Source of the DNA: Phialocephala subalpina
Taxonomy: Eukaryota; Ascomycota; Leotiomycetes; Helotiales; Mollisiaceae
Length of the DNA: 64,000 bases
Reading direction: 5' to 3'
Assembly (NCBI GenBank): GCA_900073065.1
Contig: FJOG01000021.1
Coordinates: 275,370-339,369, forward strand
Every line of letters begins with the position of its first letter. Position 1 is the first letter of the stretch. The translations under genes were made by a program, and so were the position numbers. Positions 60,911 to 64,000 of this stretch are shown in pieces. A model generated the notes under the pieces. It was not told where the DNA came from. It worked only from the letters and a program-made list of their open reading frames with translations, and did not search any database.

Positions 60911-63900
60911 ATGGAAGCCATAGGAGTCGCAAGCAGCATTGCTGGCCTCGTCAGCCTTGCTGATTTGATCGTTCTGAAGATCTCGAGATTCTATTCCCTT
61001 GCGAAAGGAGCCCAGAATGAGATAAAGGAACTGCTTCTCGAGGTGCAGAGTCTGTATGGAGTCCTGAACAGCTTGTGGCTGTTGGCTCGATGTCTGGAGC
61101 AGAATCACGATGCATCTGATAACGACCCCTCATCTGCTCCGCGCATGGAGCATTTCCAGACATGTCGGAAGAACCTCGACTTTCTCACAAAATCTCTGAG
61201 CAAATTTGACTTGGATCAGACCAAAATACTCGCAGCGACGAGAGTGAAGCTGCAATGGCCGTTCAAGGCACACGAAATCAGAGATCTGGTGGAAAAGATC
61301 GCGAGAAATAAGAGCGATCTCTCAGATGCATTAACAGCTGATGGACTGTAAGCCTCGATGTCCCTATGAAGGAGAGTAATCCTAAATCTGCTCGCAGGAC
61401 TGCATTAATGAAGGCACTCTCTTCACAACAGACTTTGTCAGAAACGGTGCAGGACGTTCAGTTGAAACTGCAGCGCATGGCTGAAGAGCAGGCTGAAAAT
61501 GAGCAAGATGAGGAGAGGCGAAAGATTTTCGATTGGTGCTCAACTGTCAATCCTTATGGGAAGCATCGAAATGCAAAGAGTCTCAGACATCCGAATACTG
61601 TGCTATGGTTCTTCGATACCCGTGAGTTCAAGAAGTGGACAGAAGAGCCAGGTTCTGCAATTTGGCTCTATGGAATTCGTAGGTGTCTTGTTGCACCACT
61701 ATGAGATTGAGCTGTGAAGCTAATCGTTTCTATTTGCTAGCCGGCGCAGGAAAGACTATCTTGACGTAAGCCGTCCTCCTGCCTTCTGGAATGACCCTTG
61801 TTGACTCGAACTTTTAGTTCCGCTGCCATTGAAGAGGCGAAGATCATGTCTGCGAAGTCACCCCGCCACGCCGTGGCTTACTTCTACTGCGAGTACAGAT
61901 TGCCAGAGACACAACGGCTTTCAAATATCCTTGGATCTTTGATCAGACAAGTCTGTGCTTGTTCCAATGAGGCGTAGTAGGTGTTCTCCTACTTATATTT
62001 TTCCTCATTCAGACTGTTTTGGGATGCGTGCGACTTATTTCACCTCTCGAAACACAATTCTTCCCAGCGCTCTCAATCTCCTAGCCTCGCCTGGACTTCC
62101 TATAGCCCATATTTCCTGCGAACAAGGACGATAATTGGCTAATACTAGGAGATCTTACTGGATGCAGTATCTCAACTTGGCCTAGCCTCCTTGATTGTCC
62201 TCGACAGGCTGGGACATCGAAAATGCTGATTCTTCGTCCTTGTTCAGCCCTATTCCTCTTGAAACCTGTCTTAAAGAAGTCATACTAACCCTGAGGTTTC
62301 CCATAGCCTTGATTTAGATGAATTCTATACCAAGTGTAACGACAGAGGCAAGCATCCGGTTCTACCAAGCTGTTCTCAACTTGAGGATTTGCTCAAACAG
62401 CTCTCACAACATTTCGAGTGTCTGACTATTATTATCGACGGTATTGATGAATGTTCTGAACATTTGGACAGACTGGATATCTTGCAAATGCTCTCTACCT
62501 TGACCTCCGACAAAGATGGAACTATCAAGACCATTTACACAAGCAGAGATGAGATTGATATTCGACGACATTTTGAGACCTTCGACAGTATCTCTATAGC
62601 TGCGAGAGGAAACGATTTGGAGCTTTACGTTGCCGCGACGATCGAGATTCGGATGAAGAATAAGACACTGCGTTTGCGCGACCCGGCTTTGAAAGAAATC
62701 ATCATTAATACCATTGTCTTGAAAGCAAACGGCATGTAGGTCTTATACACGTTCTTCCACCTTTAATTCAGAACATCAATTGATCTTTTCTCAGGTTTCA
62801 GTGGGCAACATGCCAGCTTGATCACCTCTGCTTGCTGAGCACGGATAAGGAGAGACGGAAGGCCCTCGAAATTCTACCCAAGGATCTTTTCGAGACGTAC
62901 AAAAGAATTCTCAATAGGGTAGTGAACAGTACCGCGAGCACCAAACGCATGGTAAAACGGACGCTATTGTGGATCCTATTTGCGAAAGAGCCACTGCACG
63001 TGGAAACCATCGCGAGGATTGTTGCCTTGGAAGTTGATACAGACTACCTAGATCCTGACGACATTCCAGACGAAGATAGCATCTTAAACTGGTGCAGCAG
63101 CCTTATAAGAAAAGATGAGAAGACTGGCATGCTCTCGTTCTCTCATTTCACTGTGGAAGAATTCCTTACGGGCGCGAATCTCCGGGAGGACCCAGATGTT
63201 TCCGATTTCTATATCGATGACGAGTCGGGAGAACTGAGAACATACACCACGAAGATTTGTCTTACGTACCTCAACTTATCGGAATTCTCACAATGGGACC
63301 TCACGGTAGACTGGAAAGAGACTGAGAGAGATGTGGACAAGGATCCATTTCTAGAGTACGCTGCGAGGTGGTGTAAGTGTCAATTTCCCGGAGAATTATT
63401 CCCTCTTTCGTGTTGTCTTAGCAGTGCATTGCTCCAGATGCACTCCTCTGCTCCAACGCACTCTCGAGACATGCATCTGCGCTCTCGAAAATATGCAAAA
63501 GAAGATAGCTGACTCCGAGGTCTTGACAAACAGGGCATGTGCACTTTGAAGACGATATGGAAGGGTCATGCTTTAAACTCTTATGCCAGCTCTTTGCTCC
63601 TACCAAATCAAACAACTTCTTGCTATGGCTACAGATTCATTGGCCAGACACAGAGCGTACAGATGTGCCAAAAGCTGCCTCGACATTACACTTCGCCGCT
63701 AGGCTTGGACTAGTCGGAATCTGCCGCTGGCTCCTGGAAAGGAAGGTCGATGTCAACTCTCAGGATCCAACAATTGGAACGCCGCTGCTATGTGCTATTC
63801 ATTAGCTCAACTAGGACCGTAGAGGAACAATCACAGAGTCTCCACTTGTGACCTTGCTTTTGAAGCACGGAGCGCGCGGAGATCTTTATCTCTTGAAATC

Positions 63901-64000
63901 TTTGTCCACACCTCACATTTCAACGATAAAATACAAGAGGAAGATCACGCCAATGTCAAGTACTCTTGATATTGCTATTTGGAACAGAGATCTTTGCTCT
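60911..64000 (+). CDS. NACHT-ankyrin STAND (NLR-like) protein, broken or truncated in ankyrin part
   Basis: Signal-transducing NTPases of this type act in fungal non-self recognition. Exons are 60911-61347, 61398-61678, 61741-61765, 61818-61973, 62307-62735, 62795-63372 and 63534 onwards. All are GT-AG and in phase, giving 725 codons before TAG 63803-63805. The N-terminus (EAIGVASSIAGLVSLADLIV) is the helical domain common in fungal NLRs. Walker A (LYGIPGAGKTILT) is split over the 25-nt exon 3. Walker B is LTIIIDGIDEC. A winged-helix part (LLWILFAKEPLHVETIARIV, LSFSHFTVEEFL) follows. Then comes one ankyrin repeat (STLHFAARLGLVGICRWLLERKVDVNSQD). After two close TAGs the same frame resumes ankyrin-like sequence (SPLVTLLLKHGARGDLYLL) to the window edge. 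The two nearby splice choices that keep frame both recreate a stop. It is therefore probably a pseudogene allele or a truncated protein. Confidence 0.7.
62120..62245. repeat. Inverted-repeat insert inside an NLR intron
   Basis: GAACAAGGACGA at 62120-62131 is the exact reverse complement of TCGTCCTTGTTC at 62234-62245. Flanking bases partly match too (CTGC / GGCTG). The host intron (61974-62306) is 333 nt, against about 45-60 nt for most of its neighbours. A small MITE-like insertion would explain the length. Confidence 0.5.

Noticed and set aside
1..64000. CRISPR array or prokaryotic operon
   Set aside because: No regular direct repeats with unique spacers; introns and gene content are fungal.

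Overview
The window is nuclear DNA of a filamentous ascomycete (Pezizomycotina). The evidence is short GT-AG introns of about 45-110 nt with CTAAC-like branch points, a creA-type carbon-catabolite repressor, a GPI-anchored GH76 mannosidase, DUF3292 and NACHT-ankyrin genes, and a nuclear tRNA-Pro with an anticodon-loop intron. The overall feel is Leotiomycetes-like, but that is a guess. All gene models were joined by hand from splice signals and checked for frame.

Layout. 1-7.1 kb: two cytochrome P450 genes on the minus strand (the first runs off the left edge), an interrupted tRNA-Pro(CGG), and a secreted FAD-dependent oxidoreductase. 8.6-11.3 kb: a GNAT acetyltransferase-like gene that appears to continue into ankyrin repeats across a 634-base assembly gap. 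11.6-11.8 kb: a TA-flanked, mariner-type MITE. 13-17.2 kb: a RAD51-family paralogue (minus) divergent from a GH76 endo-mannanase (plus). 19.5-20.6 kb: a polytopic membrane protein. 22-25.5 kb: one intact and two decayed copies of a small F-box/2EXR-like family; another decayed copy lies at 59.4 kb. 26.8-28.8 kb: a third P450, of CYP7/CYP8-like type. 29.5-30.4 kb: a secreted protein built from about twelve 14-residue repeats ending in T-A-R. 30.4-53.4 kb: a gene-sparse block with creA in its middle and a perfect-arm foldback element at 31.4 kb. 53.4-58.8 kb: a DUF3292 protein followed by ORC4 with AT-hooks and a PHD finger. 60.9 kb to the right edge: a STAND/NLR-type NACHT-ankyrin gene, spliced from seven exons and then interrupted by in-frame stops in its ankyrin region.

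The genes form no obvious single pathway. Housekeeping functions (creA, ORC4, the RAD51 paralogue, GH76) are mixed with accessory ones (three P450s, the FAD oxidase, the NLR, the repeat protein and the decayed 2EXR-like family). The most unusual items are the tRNA-Pro whose D-arm is split by a 51-nt GT-AG-bounded insert, the secreted repeat protein, the fate of the NLR gene, and the scattered decayed family.
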